NCBI RefSeq assembly: GCF_017315705.1
Contig: NZ_JAFLRF010000003.1
Span: 62,001 to 126,000 of the forward strand
Source of the DNA: Trinickia mobilis
GTDB lineage: Bacteria > Pseudomonadota > Gammaproteobacteria > Burkholderiales > Burkholderiaceae
Length of the DNA: 64,000 nt
Direction of reading: 5' to 3'
Below, one piece after another: positions 55,755 through 64,000 of this stretch (position 1 is the stretch's first letter; the number at the start of each line of letters is the position of its first letter). The notes beneath the pieces were generated by a model, which saw only the letters and a list, made by a program, of their open reading frames with translations, had not been told where the DNA came from and did not search any database. A program made the position numbers and the translations under genes.

Positions 55755-58700
55755 TTACCGCTCGGAGACGTTCGCCGCTCGATCGTCTCTGCCGATCAGC
55801 GGCTGCAGCGCCGGCGCAAGCGATTTGAGCAATTGCACCGCAAGCGCGCTCGTATAGTCGTAGCGCGCCGCATACGGCTCGTGCACGTACGCGGTCAGCG
55901 TGCCGTAGAAGTGCTGGCCGATCTCGAACACGAACGTCGCCGTGCGGTTCACCTTGCGCGATTCGATCAGCCGGTGGCCCGGCGCGAACACTTCGAAGCG
56001 CTGGTCGCCGGTTCCGGTTTTGCCGTACACGTCGAGCGTCTTGCCGTTGGCAAGCGGCATGCCGTCGGCGAGCCGCCTCGCCGTGCCGCCGAGCACGACG
56101 TCGCGCAGCAGTCCCTGCACGATCCCGACGATTTCCGGCGGCAACACCGGATCGGTCGGCCGGCTCGCATGCGCGAGGTGCGTTTCATACGGCGTGCCGG
56201 TCGCGAAGTCGAGGGAGCTGATGCTTTCCGTCGGCAGCATCTTGCCGCCGCTTTCGACGATGCCGATCAACTTCGCGAGCGCCGCCGGCCGGTCGCCCGA
56301 CGCACCGATGGCCGCGGCAAACGACGGCGTGAGCGTCTCGAACGGATAGCCGAGCGCGCGCCACGATTGGCCGATTCGCTGATACGCCTGCAGCTCGACC
56401 ATGTGCCGGATGCGGCGGTCCTGCGTCAGGTGATAGCGCGTCTTGTAGAGCCACTTGTACGTATAGAAGCGCACGTCGCGGCTCGCGTCCTGCAGTTGCG
56501 CCTCGGTCGCGTTCGGATGCTCGCGCAGGTAATTCGCAGTCCAAAGTTCGAGCGGATGCACTTTGGCGATGTAGCCGCGGTCGTTCAAGTTGAACTTGTC
56601 GATGCCGTATTTCTCGTAGAGCCGCGCGAGATCGTAAATGTCGAGCGAGGCGTCCGGCGTGCCCTTGAGCGCGGCGCGCATCTCCGCGCTGAACCACGTG
56701 ATGGACGCGTCGGGGGCGACGCTGCGCAGCACCGTCGCGACTCTCTGCGGCGACTTGTGCACATGCGCGAGCAGCGTGGCGAGCGCGTCGTCGGGCGTCT
56801 CGCCGTGGTAGCGCGTGTAGAAGCGGTGCAGATAGACCTTGCTTTCCTGATCGACGAATTGCGCGAGATACGCTTGGCGCACTGCGGGATCGGCATACCA
56901 GCTCGCCGACGGCCCCGCCGCCTGAATCATTTCGTAATGGACGATGTCGCGCATCAGCCGCACGAACACGAGGTTCACCGAATGCTGGAATGCGCGGTGC
57001 ACGGTGAGGATCTGGCTGTTGTCCGAGGCCTCGAAGTTCGTGAAGGTCTGCGCGCCGCCGCCCGTATAGAACAGTTCGCCCGTGCTTGCCGAATACTTGC
57101 GTTCGATCGCCGCATTCAGCATCGCCGAGAGAGAATGGTCCGGCGTGTGCAGCAGATAGTCGACTGCCCATTTGGTGAGCCCATCGAGCGGATCGGGCTC
57201 GACCTGCTTCAATTCGGCGTTGCTCATCGACGCATAGCGCGCGTGCAGCTCGGTCACGACCTGCAAATACGTGATCACCGTGCGCAGCTTCGCCGTCGAT
57301 CCGAGGTTCAGGCGCGCGCCCTGATTGATGTCGAACGGCTCGTTCACGCTGTCGGTTTGCACGCGCATGAGGTTTTCGCCGTTGCGCCGCTCGAATAGCG
57401 TGAAGCTGAAGGTGATCTTCGACGGGTCGTCGCCCGGCCGCAGCATCTCGTAGCCGTAGAGGCCCGCGGCTTGGGCGCCGTCCTTGGTCGCGGCAAGCGC
57501 GAGACGGTCGCTGACGGCCTGCTGCACGGCGTTGTCGAGCGTCGCGCGGGCGCTCAGGTCGAGCCGGTCGAGATCGTAGAAGCTCTTCACGCCGAGCGTG
57601 CTCAATAGATGCGCGCGCAACGAAGTGACCGCCTTGCGCGCGATGAACGATTCGGGAGGCGGCAGCGTCGTCTTGCGCTTGAGCTCCAGGTGCGCGGCGA
57701 GCGCGGCGTCGCGCAGCGGCGCCGAGATCACGCCGTTGGCCGCCAGCACGCGCAGATAGCTGTCGGTCAGAGGCTCGAGTGCGGGGCTGTCGGGGCGCAG
57801 GAAGCTCGACGGCGCGCGTTGCGCGACGAGCAGCGACAGCACCTGCTTGAACGCGAGCGCCTGTTCGTCCAGCGTGCCGGGGGCGATCGGGCCGTTGCCC
57901 GTTTCGGCGCCGGTGTCCGCCAGAATCCGGTTCACCTCGTCGAAATCGCGCCCGTACCAGGCAGCGAGACCGTCGCCGAGACCTTCGATCTCGCCGATGC
58001 CGGGCTGCGCGGCAAGCGGCTCGGTGTTCAGGTAGTGCACGACGATCTCTTTGCGGGCCGGCAGCGTTTCGGGGCCGTCAAGGTAAGCGAGCACCGATGC
58101 CGACGCGATCTGCCGCAGTTTCTCAGGCGGCGTCGCGGTCCGACCGTCCGGCGAATGGCGGAATTTCTCGATCTGCGTGGCGAGCGTGCTGCCGCCCGGC
58201 GTGGCCTGACGGCGGTCGACGAACCGCACGGCCTGATCCATCAGCGCGCGCGAGAAGCGCCCCCAGTCGATCGCAGGGTTGCGGTAAGGCGCGTCGGGGT
58301 CGAGCAGATAGCGGTCTTCGATGAACGTCAGCGCGTCGACGACGAGCGGCGGAACCTGTTCGAAGCTGCCGTAGGTGCGAATCGGGTAGCGCGCGCTATA
58401 AAGCGGAGCCCCTGTCGCATCGAATAGCTGCAGGCCGGCGCGGTCCTTCTCGTCATAAGGGAGATAGAGGCCGCGGTCCGCAAGCGAGAGCATCGTCCGG
58501 GAATCGCGCGCTTGGCTCGTGATTGCAAAGCCGCGTTCGGTGAGGCGCGTAATGAAACCGGGCAGCGCCGCGTAGCCGAGGCGCACGTCGTAGGGGCCGC
58601 TTGCCGGGAAATGGATGCGGTCGCTCGGGCCGCGCTCGAGCGAGTAGGTGAGGTTGCGCGCAAGGTCGGACAGGTAGCGCGCCTGCAGCCGCGACGTTTC

Positions 58701-58835
58701 GATTTCGATGTCGGCGAAATGCGCCGCGATCCCGATGAGCACTGCCGCGACGAGCAGCAGCAGCCATTTGAGGCGCCGGCCGAGAGGCATCGTGGCGATG
58801 GCGCGAAACGGGAATCGAGCGAGAGGGCGGTTCAT
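55755..58835 (-). CDS. Large class A penicillin-binding protein (transglycosylase/transpeptidase)
   Basis: A protein of 1026 residues, longer than PBP1A/1B (~800-850). One transmembrane helix near residue 25 (LKWLLLLVAAVLIGIAAHFA). A GT51 domain: TFIEDRYLLDPDAPYRNPAI with the catalytic Glu and GGSTLATQIEKFRHSPDGRT. A transpeptidase domain: GSTAKLR (SxxK), HSVNLVF (SxN) and YGKTGTGDQRFEV (KTG). So both activities look intact. Start MNRPLARFPF at 58835; a longer frame upstream lacks a signal. Ends six nucleotides from the IclR gene, convergent. Confidence 0.9.
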   Translation of the reverse strand: MNRPLARFPFRAIATMPLGRRLKWLLLLVAAVLIGIAAHFADIEIETSRLQARYLSDLARNLTYSLERGPSDRIHFPASGPYDVRLGYAALPGFITRLTERGFAITSQARDSRTMLSLADRGLYLPYDEKDRAGLQLFDATGAPLYSARYPIRTYGSFEQVPPLVVDALTFIEDRYLLDPDAPYRNPAIDWGRFSRALMDQAVRFVDRRQATPGGSTLATQIEKFRHSPDGRTATPPEKLRQIASASVLAYLDGPETLPARKEIVVHYLNTEPLAAQPGIGEIEGLGDGLAAWYGRDFDEVNRILADTGAETGNGPIAPGTLDEQALAFKQVLSLLVAQRAPSSFLRPDSPALEPLTDSYLRVLAANGVISAPLRDAALAAHLELKRKTTLPPPESFIARKAVTSLRAHLLSTLGVKSFYDLDRLDLSARATLDNAVQQAVSDRLALAATKDGAQAAGLYGYEMLRPGDDPSKITFSFTLFERRNGENLMRVQTDSVNEPFDINQGARLNLGSTAKLRTVITYLQVVTELHARYASMSNAELKQVEPDPLDGLTKWAVDYLLHTPDHSLSAMLNAAIERKYSASTGELFYTGGGAQTFTNFEASDNSQILTVHRAFQHSVNLVFVRLMRDIVHYEMIQAAGPSASWYADPAVRQAYLAQFVDQESKVYLHRFYTRYHGETPDDALATLLAHVHKSPQRVATVLRSVAPDASITWFSAEMRAALKGTPDASLDIYDLARLYEKYGIDKFNLNDRGYIAKVHPLELWTANYLREHPNATEAQLQDASRDVRFYTYKWLYKTRYHLTQDRRIRHMVELQAYQRIGQSWRALGYPFETLTPSFAAAIGASGDRPAALAKLIGIVESGGKMLPTESISSLDFATGTPYETHLAHASRPTDPVLPPEIVGIVQGLLRDVVLGGTARRLADGMPLANGKTLDVYGKTGTGDQRFEVFAPGHRLIESRKVNRTATFVFEIGQHFYGTLTAYVHEPYAARYDYTSALAVQLLKSLAPALQPLIGRDDRAANVSER

Positions 58836-59427
58836 GGCGGCAATCCCCGACGGGCCACGGTACCGGGCTTCTGACGGCGGGACTGCGGCGCGGGGCCAAG
58901 CGCTGCCGGCTTCGTCAAGAGAATCCGGTGCTCGCACCCTCGCGCGTCGCGTGGTTCCGGCGCGCCCAGCACTCCATGTCTTAGTTTAATCATGCTGGAT
59001 CGCGCTTGCAGCAGATGTGGGCTAGCGCACGCGGCGCGGGGAAGACAGATGCTCGAAAACCAGGGCTTTCCGGCAAAGTTTGGCGCCTTTCGGCCGGTGC
59101 CGGCGAGGGGGGCGGTAATGTTTGCTGTCGTGCAATAGCGACACGCCGCACCGCCGCCTTGCACACTGCGCCATTCGGAAGGCGCACGCCGGCTGACTTT
59201 CCGTCGATAAGCGCGCTTTGCCGGTTCTGTCCGTGCGCAACGACACGCTGTAGCTGTCAGAACTAGCAGTTGTAGCCGGCTTTTCCGGTGGGTGAAATCT
59301 AAAACTACAGCCACGAGCCGGAACGCACCCGCGGCGCGTTTCGGCAAGCGGCCTCGACAGCCGCCGGCGATGCCGCCCGTGCGCATATTAATCGGATGTT
59401 TGCCATTCAAAACGGGGGAGAGCGTCA
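58836..59427. other. Divergent intergenic region, no gene seen
   Basis: 592 nt between the penicillin-binding protein and the unknown 287-residue protein. Two direct TGTAGC words lie at 59249-59254 and 59271-59276, and several GCAATAGCG/TTGCACAC-like words are present. The open frames are Arg-rich shadows. Confidence 0.4.
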
Positions 59428-60291
59428 ATGGAGCTGAAAGCACACTCATTCGCGCGCAGTCATCATTCGTGCTGGACGGACGATCTGCTGGCCGACGCCT
59501 ACGCGGGCGAAGTCGCGTGCGACGCCGCCGAGGACGCGCTCACGCACGGCGGCGTCTATCCGCTCGAGCAGATGCAGCAGGCGCTCGGCGCGTACGACCG
59601 GGCCGCGCTTGCGGTTCTGAGGCGTCATCGCGAGCTGCGCGTCGAGCCGCTGCCAGTCGTGCCGTCCCGAACGCTGGGCGCTGCTGCGCTGCTGTCGCTC
59701 TATATCAACGCGCACGGACGCCTGCATATTCGTCCGGCGTCGCACGCGAGGATCGATTGCGGCGGCGACGCTTGGATCGGTGTCGGCCAGGTTGCGGCCG
59801 GCGCGCCGGTGATGGCGGAAATCGGCGGCGTGCATGCTGCGTGGCAGCGCAGCGAAGCGGAGTACTTCGTGCAGGTTCGCGCAGCGGTGGAGCGCCTCTT
59901 TAGCGACGGCGGATTGCAGCGTGCGCTGGAGCAGGTGATCGACGAGATCGATTACATCGATTCGCTGTGCTTCTACATCGGCGACCGCTATGTGGCGCTC
60001 ATCGACGAAGCAGGCCGCCCCGCTCTCCTGTATTCGCTGCGCGAAAAGTGCTACGCGAGCTGGGCGGACGACGAGGTGCTCATCGCTGCGGCACTGCATG
60101 TGCTCGTCCGCTCGGGACGCGCGTCGTGCTTCGACGAGTTCAACGGCGCGCTCCTTACCGCACGCGATCTGATCGCGCGCATCGAGCATTTCTCGCTCGG
60201 CGATGCGCGCGCAAGCCACGACCGTATGGCATTCGAAAGCCTGGACTTGTTCGAGCGCGTCGCGAAGATCCGCGCGCTCAAGCGCTTCTGA
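59428..60291 (+). CDS. Hypothetical protein, unrecognised (287 aa)
   Basis: A protein of 287 residues, mainly helical and acidic, without signal peptide or membrane segment. MELKAHSFARSHHSCWTDDL opens with a HSFARSHHS pattern; GGVHAAWQRSEAEYFVQVRA, EQVIDEIDYIDSLCFYIGDR and SLREKCYASWADDEVLIAAA follow. Not similar to a family I know. GGGGGAG precedes the start. It stands alone between two intergenic regions. Cysteines at several positions may be functional. Confidence 0.7.
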   Translation: MELKAHSFARSHHSCWTDDLLADAYAGEVACDAAEDALTHGGVYPLEQMQQALGAYDRAALAVLRRHRELRVEPLPVVPSRTLGAAALLSLYINAHGRLHIRPASHARIDCGGDAWIGVGQVAAGAPVMAEIGGVHAAWQRSEAEYFVQVRAAVERLFSDGGLQRALEQVIDEIDYIDSLCFYIGDRYVALIDEAGRPALLYSLREKCYASWADDEVLIAAALHVLVRSGRASCFDEFNGALLTARDLIARIEHFSLGDARASHDRMAFESLDLFERVAKIRALKRF

Positions 60292-60472
60292 TCTCGCGTA
60301 TACCCTTCCCCAGCCGGCGGCGCAGCTGCGTGCGCAACGTGACGCCGCCGGCATGGCCCGCCATGTCGACTCATGCCGCCGCGATGCGTGTGCCCGCGTT
60401 CGCCCAGACGCGCTGCATTCTGTAAAGTGTGATCCGTCGCAACGTTCGCGATGCACCCTCAACCGGAGATCG

Positions 60473-60778
60473 ATGATGATTCAGTACGCACTGTTCGCAC
60501 GCTTTGAAGCCAAGCCCGGCAAGGAAGCCGAAGTGGCGGCGTTTCTTCAGAAGGGGCTCGAGATGGCGAATCGGGAACACACCACGCCGATCTGGTTTGC
60601 GTTGAAATTGTCCGACCAGGTGTTCGGCGTGTTCGACGCATTCCATAGCGAAGCCGACCGTCAGGCGCACCTGGACGGCGAAATCGCCAAGGCGCTGATG
60701 GCCAATGCACAGACGCTGTTCGTGCAGCCGCCTGCGATAGCAAAAATCGAGGTGCTTGGGATGAAGAACAATCCGTGA
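60473..60778 (+). CDS. Antibiotic biosynthesis monooxygenase-fold (ABM) small protein
   Basis: A protein of 101 residues. MIQYALFARFEAKPGKEAEV, then AAFLQKGLEMANREHTTPIW and IFDAFHSEADRQAHLDGEIA (VFDAFHSEADRQAHLDGEIA here) match the dimeric ferredoxin-like ABM domain. Possible quinol or small-molecule oxidase role, or a stress protein. ATG at 60473 or 60476, GGAG ahead. Confidence 0.82.
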   Translation: MMIQYALFARFEAKPGKEAEVAAFLQKGLEMANREHTTPIWFALKLSDQVFGVFDAFHSEADRQAHLDGEIAKALMANAQTLFVQPPAIAKIEVLGMKNNP

Positions 60779-60858
60779 GCCTCCGCGTCGTCCGGCTTGG
60801 TTCTCCGCGCGCGCCGATCAATTCCGCCTGACTAGTCCGCCTAAGCCGCGGGTTGCAA

Positions 60859-61440
60859 TCAAGCGCCGCTGCACACCGGCTGCAAATCCTCGGTAACGGC
60901 GCCGAGGATTTCCTTCGACAGCGCCGCGTCGCCAACCGCGCGCGACAACACCACGGCGCCGGCGAGTTCCGCCATCATCGCGATCGCCGTGCGGCGTGTG
61001 TCTGCGCTTGCCTCGCCGGGAAGCAACTTTTCGAGCGATCCGATCATCGACGTCACGCCGTCGGCGAAGCACTTGCGGATCTCCGGGCCTTCGCGCCCGG
61101 CGTCGCTGGCGAGCGCGGCGAGCATGCAGCCTTCGCCGGGGCTGTCGCGATGGCGCTCGGACAGGTAGTGGCCGATGAACGTCGAGAGCGCGCTATCGGG
61201 ATTGCTTTGTCGCTGCTGGCTCCATTTTTCGACGGTGTGCGTCATCGACGCTTCGCTCGTCTTGACCGCGAGATCCTCCTTCGAGGCGAAGTGGCGATAG
61301 AAGCCGCCGTGCGTCATGCCGGCGCCGTTCATGATGTCGGCGACGCCGACGCCGTTGAACCCGTTCTCGCGAAACATCCTGCTCGCGACTTCGAGGATGC
61401 GTTCGCGATTTTCCAGAAACTGCTCTCGGGACACTTTCAT
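60859..61440 (-). CDS. TetR-family transcriptional regulator
   Basis: A protein of 193 residues. N-terminal helix-turn-helix: NRERILEVASRMFRENGFNG and VADIMNGAGMTHGGFYRHFA. The start at 61440 is set by GGGAGC seven bases upstream; an upstream ATG adds eight residues. It reads divergently from the thioesterase gene and is likely its repressor. C-terminal domain with a CMLAALASDAGREGPEI stretch. Confidence 0.9.
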   Translation of the reverse strand: MKVSREQFLENRERILEVASRMFRENGFNGVGVADIMNGAGMTHGGFYRHFASKEDLAVKTSEASMTHTVEKWSQQRQSNPDSALSTFIGHYLSERHRDSPGEGCMLAALASDAGREGPEIRKCFADGVTSMIGSLEKLLPGEASADTRRTAIAMMAELAGAVVLSRAVGDAALSKEILGAVTEDLQPVCSGA

Positions 61441-61529
61441 CGTCTGGCTCCCTGATGTTGACATTTTAGATTGTACAAAACATCATTAATAAATTCGATG
61501 TTTATCCTCATCTATCAGGTGATTCTGCC
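61441..61529. promoter_or_regulatory. TetR/thioesterase divergent promoter
   Basis: AT-rich 89 nt. TTGACA at 61458-61463 is a possible -35 element for the thioesterase gene, and the perfect 8-bp palindrome TTGTACAA (61471-61478) is a candidate TetR operator. Confidence 0.5.
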
Positions 61530-61979
61530 ATGGATATTCCGGCCCCGGTTTCAAACGAGCTCGAAGGGCTCGCGCAGTTGCGTCAATTGATTGCGTCCGG
61601 AAAGAAGCCGGGAATATTGGTGTCGCTGGGTTTCGACTTCGTCGAAGCCGATGTCGGCCGTGCGGTCTTTGCGGGCAAGCCGGGCGATCACGCCTACAAC
61701 CCGCTCGGTACCATTCATGGCGGCTACGCTGCCACGCTGCTCGATTCGGCGTGCGGCTGTGCCGTGCATTCCTGTCTGTCGGCCACGCAGGCCTATACGA
61801 CGCTCGAATTGAAAGTGGCCTATCACAAGGCGATGACGCGCGACACGGGCGTGGTGAGGGCGGAAGGGCGCGTGCTGTCGATCGGGCGGCGGGCGGCTTT
61901 TGCGGAGGCGAAGCTCGTCGACGCTGATGGGAAGCTGTATGCGTCGGCGACGTCGACGCTGATGGTTTTCGAGCGATAG
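61530..61979 (+). CDS. PaaI-family hotdog thioesterase
   Basis: A protein of 149 residues. NPLGTIHGGYAATLLDSACG is the PaaI-type thioesterase signature, with a preceding AVFAGKPGDHAY strand and a TTLELKVAYHKAMTRDTGVV strand. Hydrolyses acyl-CoA or aryl-CoA. Divergent from the TetR gene and probably regulated by it. Confidence 0.88.
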   Translation: MDIPAPVSNELEGLAQLRQLIASGKKPGILVSLGFDFVEADVGRAVFAGKPGDHAYNPLGTIHGGYAATLLDSACGCAVHSCLSATQAYTTLELKVAYHKAMTRDTGVVRAEGRVLSIGRRAAFAEAKLVDADGKLYASATSTLMVFER

Positions 61980-62068
61980 CGCGTGCCGCGTTCTACCGCA
62001 TGTGCCGATGGAATGCAGCACGGTGCGCGCCGCGCGTGCCATCGAGAGCCAGCTCATCAGGAGGCACG

Positions 62069-63118
62069 ATGGAGGATAGGGAATCGCAGGCGCTCGGACC
62101 CGAACCCGAGCCGATTGCGCTGGCCGCGGCCGACGGCTGCCCGATCAACGGCTTTGTCTGGCGCCGTCCCAAGCGGGCGATGAGCGGGGAGCAGGTCGTG
62201 GCGCACGCTGCCGGCGTTGCCGCGCGGCCCGTGGTCGTCGTCAATGCGGCGACCTCGGTGCGCTGCCGCTACTACTTCAGGTTCGCGGAGTTTCTCTACC
62301 GGCAGGGATGCGACGCGATCGTCTACGACTACCGCGGCATCGGCGAATCGCGGCCCGCGACGCTGCGCGGGTTTCGCGCGTCGTGGCTCGAATGGGGCCA
62401 GCTCGATTTCGAAGCGGTGCTGCAATACGCGGCCCGCGAATTCGCGGGCCAGCCGATCGACGTCGTCGCGCACAGCATCGGCGGCTTCGTCGTCGGGCTC
62501 GCGCCGTCGAACGCGATGATCCGGCGCATCGTCACGATGGGCGCGCAATACGCCCATTGGCGCGACTATGCGCCGGCTCACCGGCGCGCGATGCTGTGGC
62601 GCTGGCACGTGCTGATGCCGGTGCTCGCGGCGCTCGTCGGCTATGTGCCCGCCAAGCGGCTCGGCTGGATGGAGGACACGCCCAAGGGCGTGGCGCTGTC
62701 GTGGAGCCGCAGCAAGGCGCGTTTCGAGGACACGTACCGGCGCGGCGCGTTCGCTCGCGGCGAGGCCGAGCGTGCGCGTCTCGTGGAGCAGTTTGCAAGG
62801 GTGCGCGCGCCGCTCCTGGCGATCAGCGTCACCGACGACGAGTTCGGCACCGTCCCCGCCATCGAACGCCTGCTCGGCTATTTCATCGGCAGCGCGTTCA
62901 CGCATTTGCGCATCGCGCCGATGCAGATCGGTCACCCGGCGATCGGGCATTTCGCGTTCTTTCACAGCCGCTTTGAAGACAGCCTGTGGTGGATCGCGCT
63001 GGCGTGGCTGAAGACGGGAGCGCTGCCGCAGGACGCGCCGGGCAGCGTCGTGTTTCAGCGGTACCGTGCGCGGCGCGACGACGCGGCGGCCCGCGAGCAA
63101 AGCGCCAGCCTGGGCTGA
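62069..63118 (+). CDS. Alpha/beta hydrolase (COG4757-like)
   Basis: A protein of 349 residues. Oxyanion strand VVVVNAATSVRCRYYFRFAE, YDYRGIGESRPATLRGFRAS, nucleophile elbow VAHSIGGFVVGL, and late TDDEFGTVPAIERLLGYF (Asp) and QIGHPAIGHFAFF (His). It follows AGGAGG directly ahead of the ATG. Cytosolic esterase or similar; substrate unknown. Confidence 0.88.
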   Translation: MEDRESQALGPEPEPIALAAADGCPINGFVWRRPKRAMSGEQVVAHAAGVAARPVVVVNAATSVRCRYYFRFAEFLYRQGCDAIVYDYRGIGESRPATLRGFRASWLEWGQLDFEAVLQYAAREFAGQPIDVVAHSIGGFVVGLAPSNAMIRRIVTMGAQYAHWRDYAPAHRRAMLWRWHVLMPVLAALVGYVPAKRLGWMEDTPKGVALSWSRSKARFEDTYRRGAFARGEAERARLVEQFARVRAPLLAISVTDDEFGTVPAIERLLGYFIGSAFTHLRIAPMQIGHPAIGHFAFFHSRFEDSLWWIALAWLKTGALPQDAPGSVVFQRYRARRDDAAAREQSASLG

Positions 63119-63166
63119 CTGCGGCTGGCGGATTGCCCGGTCAAACGCGTCGGCGCAGCCCGCTCG

Positions 63167-64000
63167 TCACGAGGGATTCGCGTCTGATTTGGCCGGCGAT
63201 GCCGCAGGCGCCGGCTCGCGATCCGCTGCACCGCACTCGGCCGCGCCGTCCAGCATCGTCCGGTTGCGTCCCTCGGCCTTCGCCGCGTAGAGCGCGGCAT
63301 CGGCGGCATCGATGAGCGCGCGCAGATCGGCAAAGCGGCGCGCCTCGGTGCTCGCCACCCCGATGCTGACGGTCAGCACCTGATGGGTGCTGGCCACGTG
63401 CCGCATGCCGAGCGACTGCACGGACTCGCGCATGCTTTCCGCGACGAGCCGCGCGCCCGCGATGTCCGTCGCCGGCAGCAGCACGACGAACTCTTCGCCG
63501 CCGTAGCGGGCGGCGTGATCGGCCGGGCGCCGCAAGCCGTTCTTGATGCAGTGCGCGACAGCCGTCAGCGCGTCGTCGCCCGCGGCGTGCCCATACAGAT
63601 CGTTGAAGCCCTTGAAGTGATCGACGTCGATCAGGAGCACCGACAGCGGCTGCCCGCCGCGCCGCGCGAGACGCCATTCCTTGGCGCCGACTTCGTCGAG
63701 CGCGCGGCGGTTGCCGAGGCTCGTCAGGCCGTCGGTGCGCGCGAGCATCCGCAGCTCGGCTTCGACGGCGGTGCGGCGCCGCATTTGCTGCGAGAACAGC
63801 ATGGCAAACCAGATGATGAGGACGTCGAGCACGGCGACGATCGTCCCGAAGACCCAGGCGCGGCGCCGCCAGTTCGCGTACATGTCGTCGGTCGAGAGCG
63901 CGACGTCGTAGATCAGCGGAAAACGCGCGACGTGGCTGAACGCATACCAGCGCTCGACGCCGTCGATCGCCGCGGTCCCGTAGAACGAGCCGCTTGGCGC
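63167..64000 (-). CDS. Diguanylate cyclase with sensory N-terminus (5' end beyond window)
   Basis: Open from the right window edge to the stop at 63167, about 277 codons. A dCACHE-like sensor end (GVERWYAFSHVARFPLIYDV) and a membrane helix (WVFGTIVAVLDVLIIWFAML) are followed by a GGDEF domain: LARTDGLTSLGNRRALDEVG, LLIDVDHFKGFNDLYGHAAG and ARYGGEEFVVLLPATD. The GGEEF signature and an inhibitory RxxD (RPAD) five residues before it are intact, so it should make cyclic di-GMP with product inhibition. The in-frame ATG at 63883 is an internal Met, not the start. Confidence 0.9.
   Translation of the reverse strand, partial: APSGSFYGTAAIDGVERWYAFSHVARFPLIYDVALSTDDMYANWRRRAWVFGTIVAVLDVLIIWFAMLFSQQMRRRTAVEAELRMLARTDGLTSLGNRRALDEVGAKEWRLARRGGQPLSVLLIDVDHFKGFNDLYGHAAGDDALTAVAHCIKNGLRRPADHAARYGGEEFVVLLPATDIAGARLVAESMRESVQSLGMRHVASTHQVLTVSIGVASTEARRFADLRALIDAADAALYAAKAEGRNRTMLDGAAECGAADREPAPAASPAKSDANPS

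Noticed and set aside
1-64000. tRNA, rRNA, insertion sequences and attachment sites
   Set aside because: No tRNA-like cloverleaf ends, rRNA core sequences, transposase motifs or paired terminal repeats were seen on reading both strands.

Overview
The window is GC-rich DNA, apart from one AT-richer island, and its gene content fits a beta-proteobacterium of the Burkholderiaceae (Paraburkholderia, Trinickia or Burkholderia type): FlhDC, a DUF4148 protein, HcnABC-like oxidases, an aryl-polyene cluster, and many LysR and IclR regulators. This placement is inferred from gene families, since no rRNA or tRNA lies in the window. About 60 protein genes are supported, most in tightly overlapping operons.

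Layout. 1-5.4 kb (minus): a catabolic operon of amidohydrolase, DoxX, cyanamide-hydratase-like HD protein, isochorismatase-type hydrolase and a truncated MFS exporter. 5.8-7.8 kb: a DsbG-like protein and small proteins. 7.8-20.5 kb: an aryl-polyene-type pigment cluster. Its minus arm encodes a COG4648 membrane protein, a fused AMP-ligase/dehydratase, acyltransferase, LolA-like protein, MMPL exporter, polysaccharide deacetylase, ketosynthase, chain-length-factor-like protein and dehydratase. Its plus arm encodes an acyl carrier protein, ketoreductase and glycosyltransferase. 20.6-25.4 kb: an IclR/MFS pair, an HtrA-like protein that has lost its catalytic Asp, and a 2OG-Fe(II) oxygenase. 25.4-29.8 kb: flhDC set between a NarL-type response regulator and a histidine kinase. 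29.9-38 kb: a LysR regulator with an SDR and a glyoxalase-like protein, then YceH, MntH, DUF4148 and a purine-type permease. 38.3-44 kb: two acyl-CoA dehydrogenases and a FadB-like enzyme with a divergent LysR. 44-47.4 kb: an AT-richer island with a broken zincin toxin and an array of immunity-like genes. 47.5-55.7 kb: a polyamine/opine-type ABC transporter interleaved with HcnABC-like oxidase subunits, under a divergent IclR regulator with clear operators. 55.7-64 kb: a large class A penicillin-binding protein, an unrecognised protein, a monooxygenase, a TetR/thioesterase pair, an alpha/beta hydrolase and a truncated diguanylate cyclase.

Three observations stand out. (1) A dispersed intergenic repeat occurs six times, always on the minus strand and always ending at the start codon of a downstream gene. 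Five copies form a tiny open frame (14-33 codons) whose stop overlaps that start codon as ATGA, and the repeat supplies a GGGAGG-type ribosome-binding site, so it behaves like a translational-coupling cassette. (2) Several regulator-site pairs can be read directly: a 34-bp composite element shared by the LysR-adjacent SDR and glyoxalase promoters, a 37-bp element present twice around flhDC, and ATTCC-N7-GGAAT palindromes at the IclR/ABC operon. (3) The toxin gene at 44.2-45.6 kb carries two apparently compensating frameshifts and is followed by an orphan toxin tip, a 36-residue membrane peptide and three further immunity-like genes.
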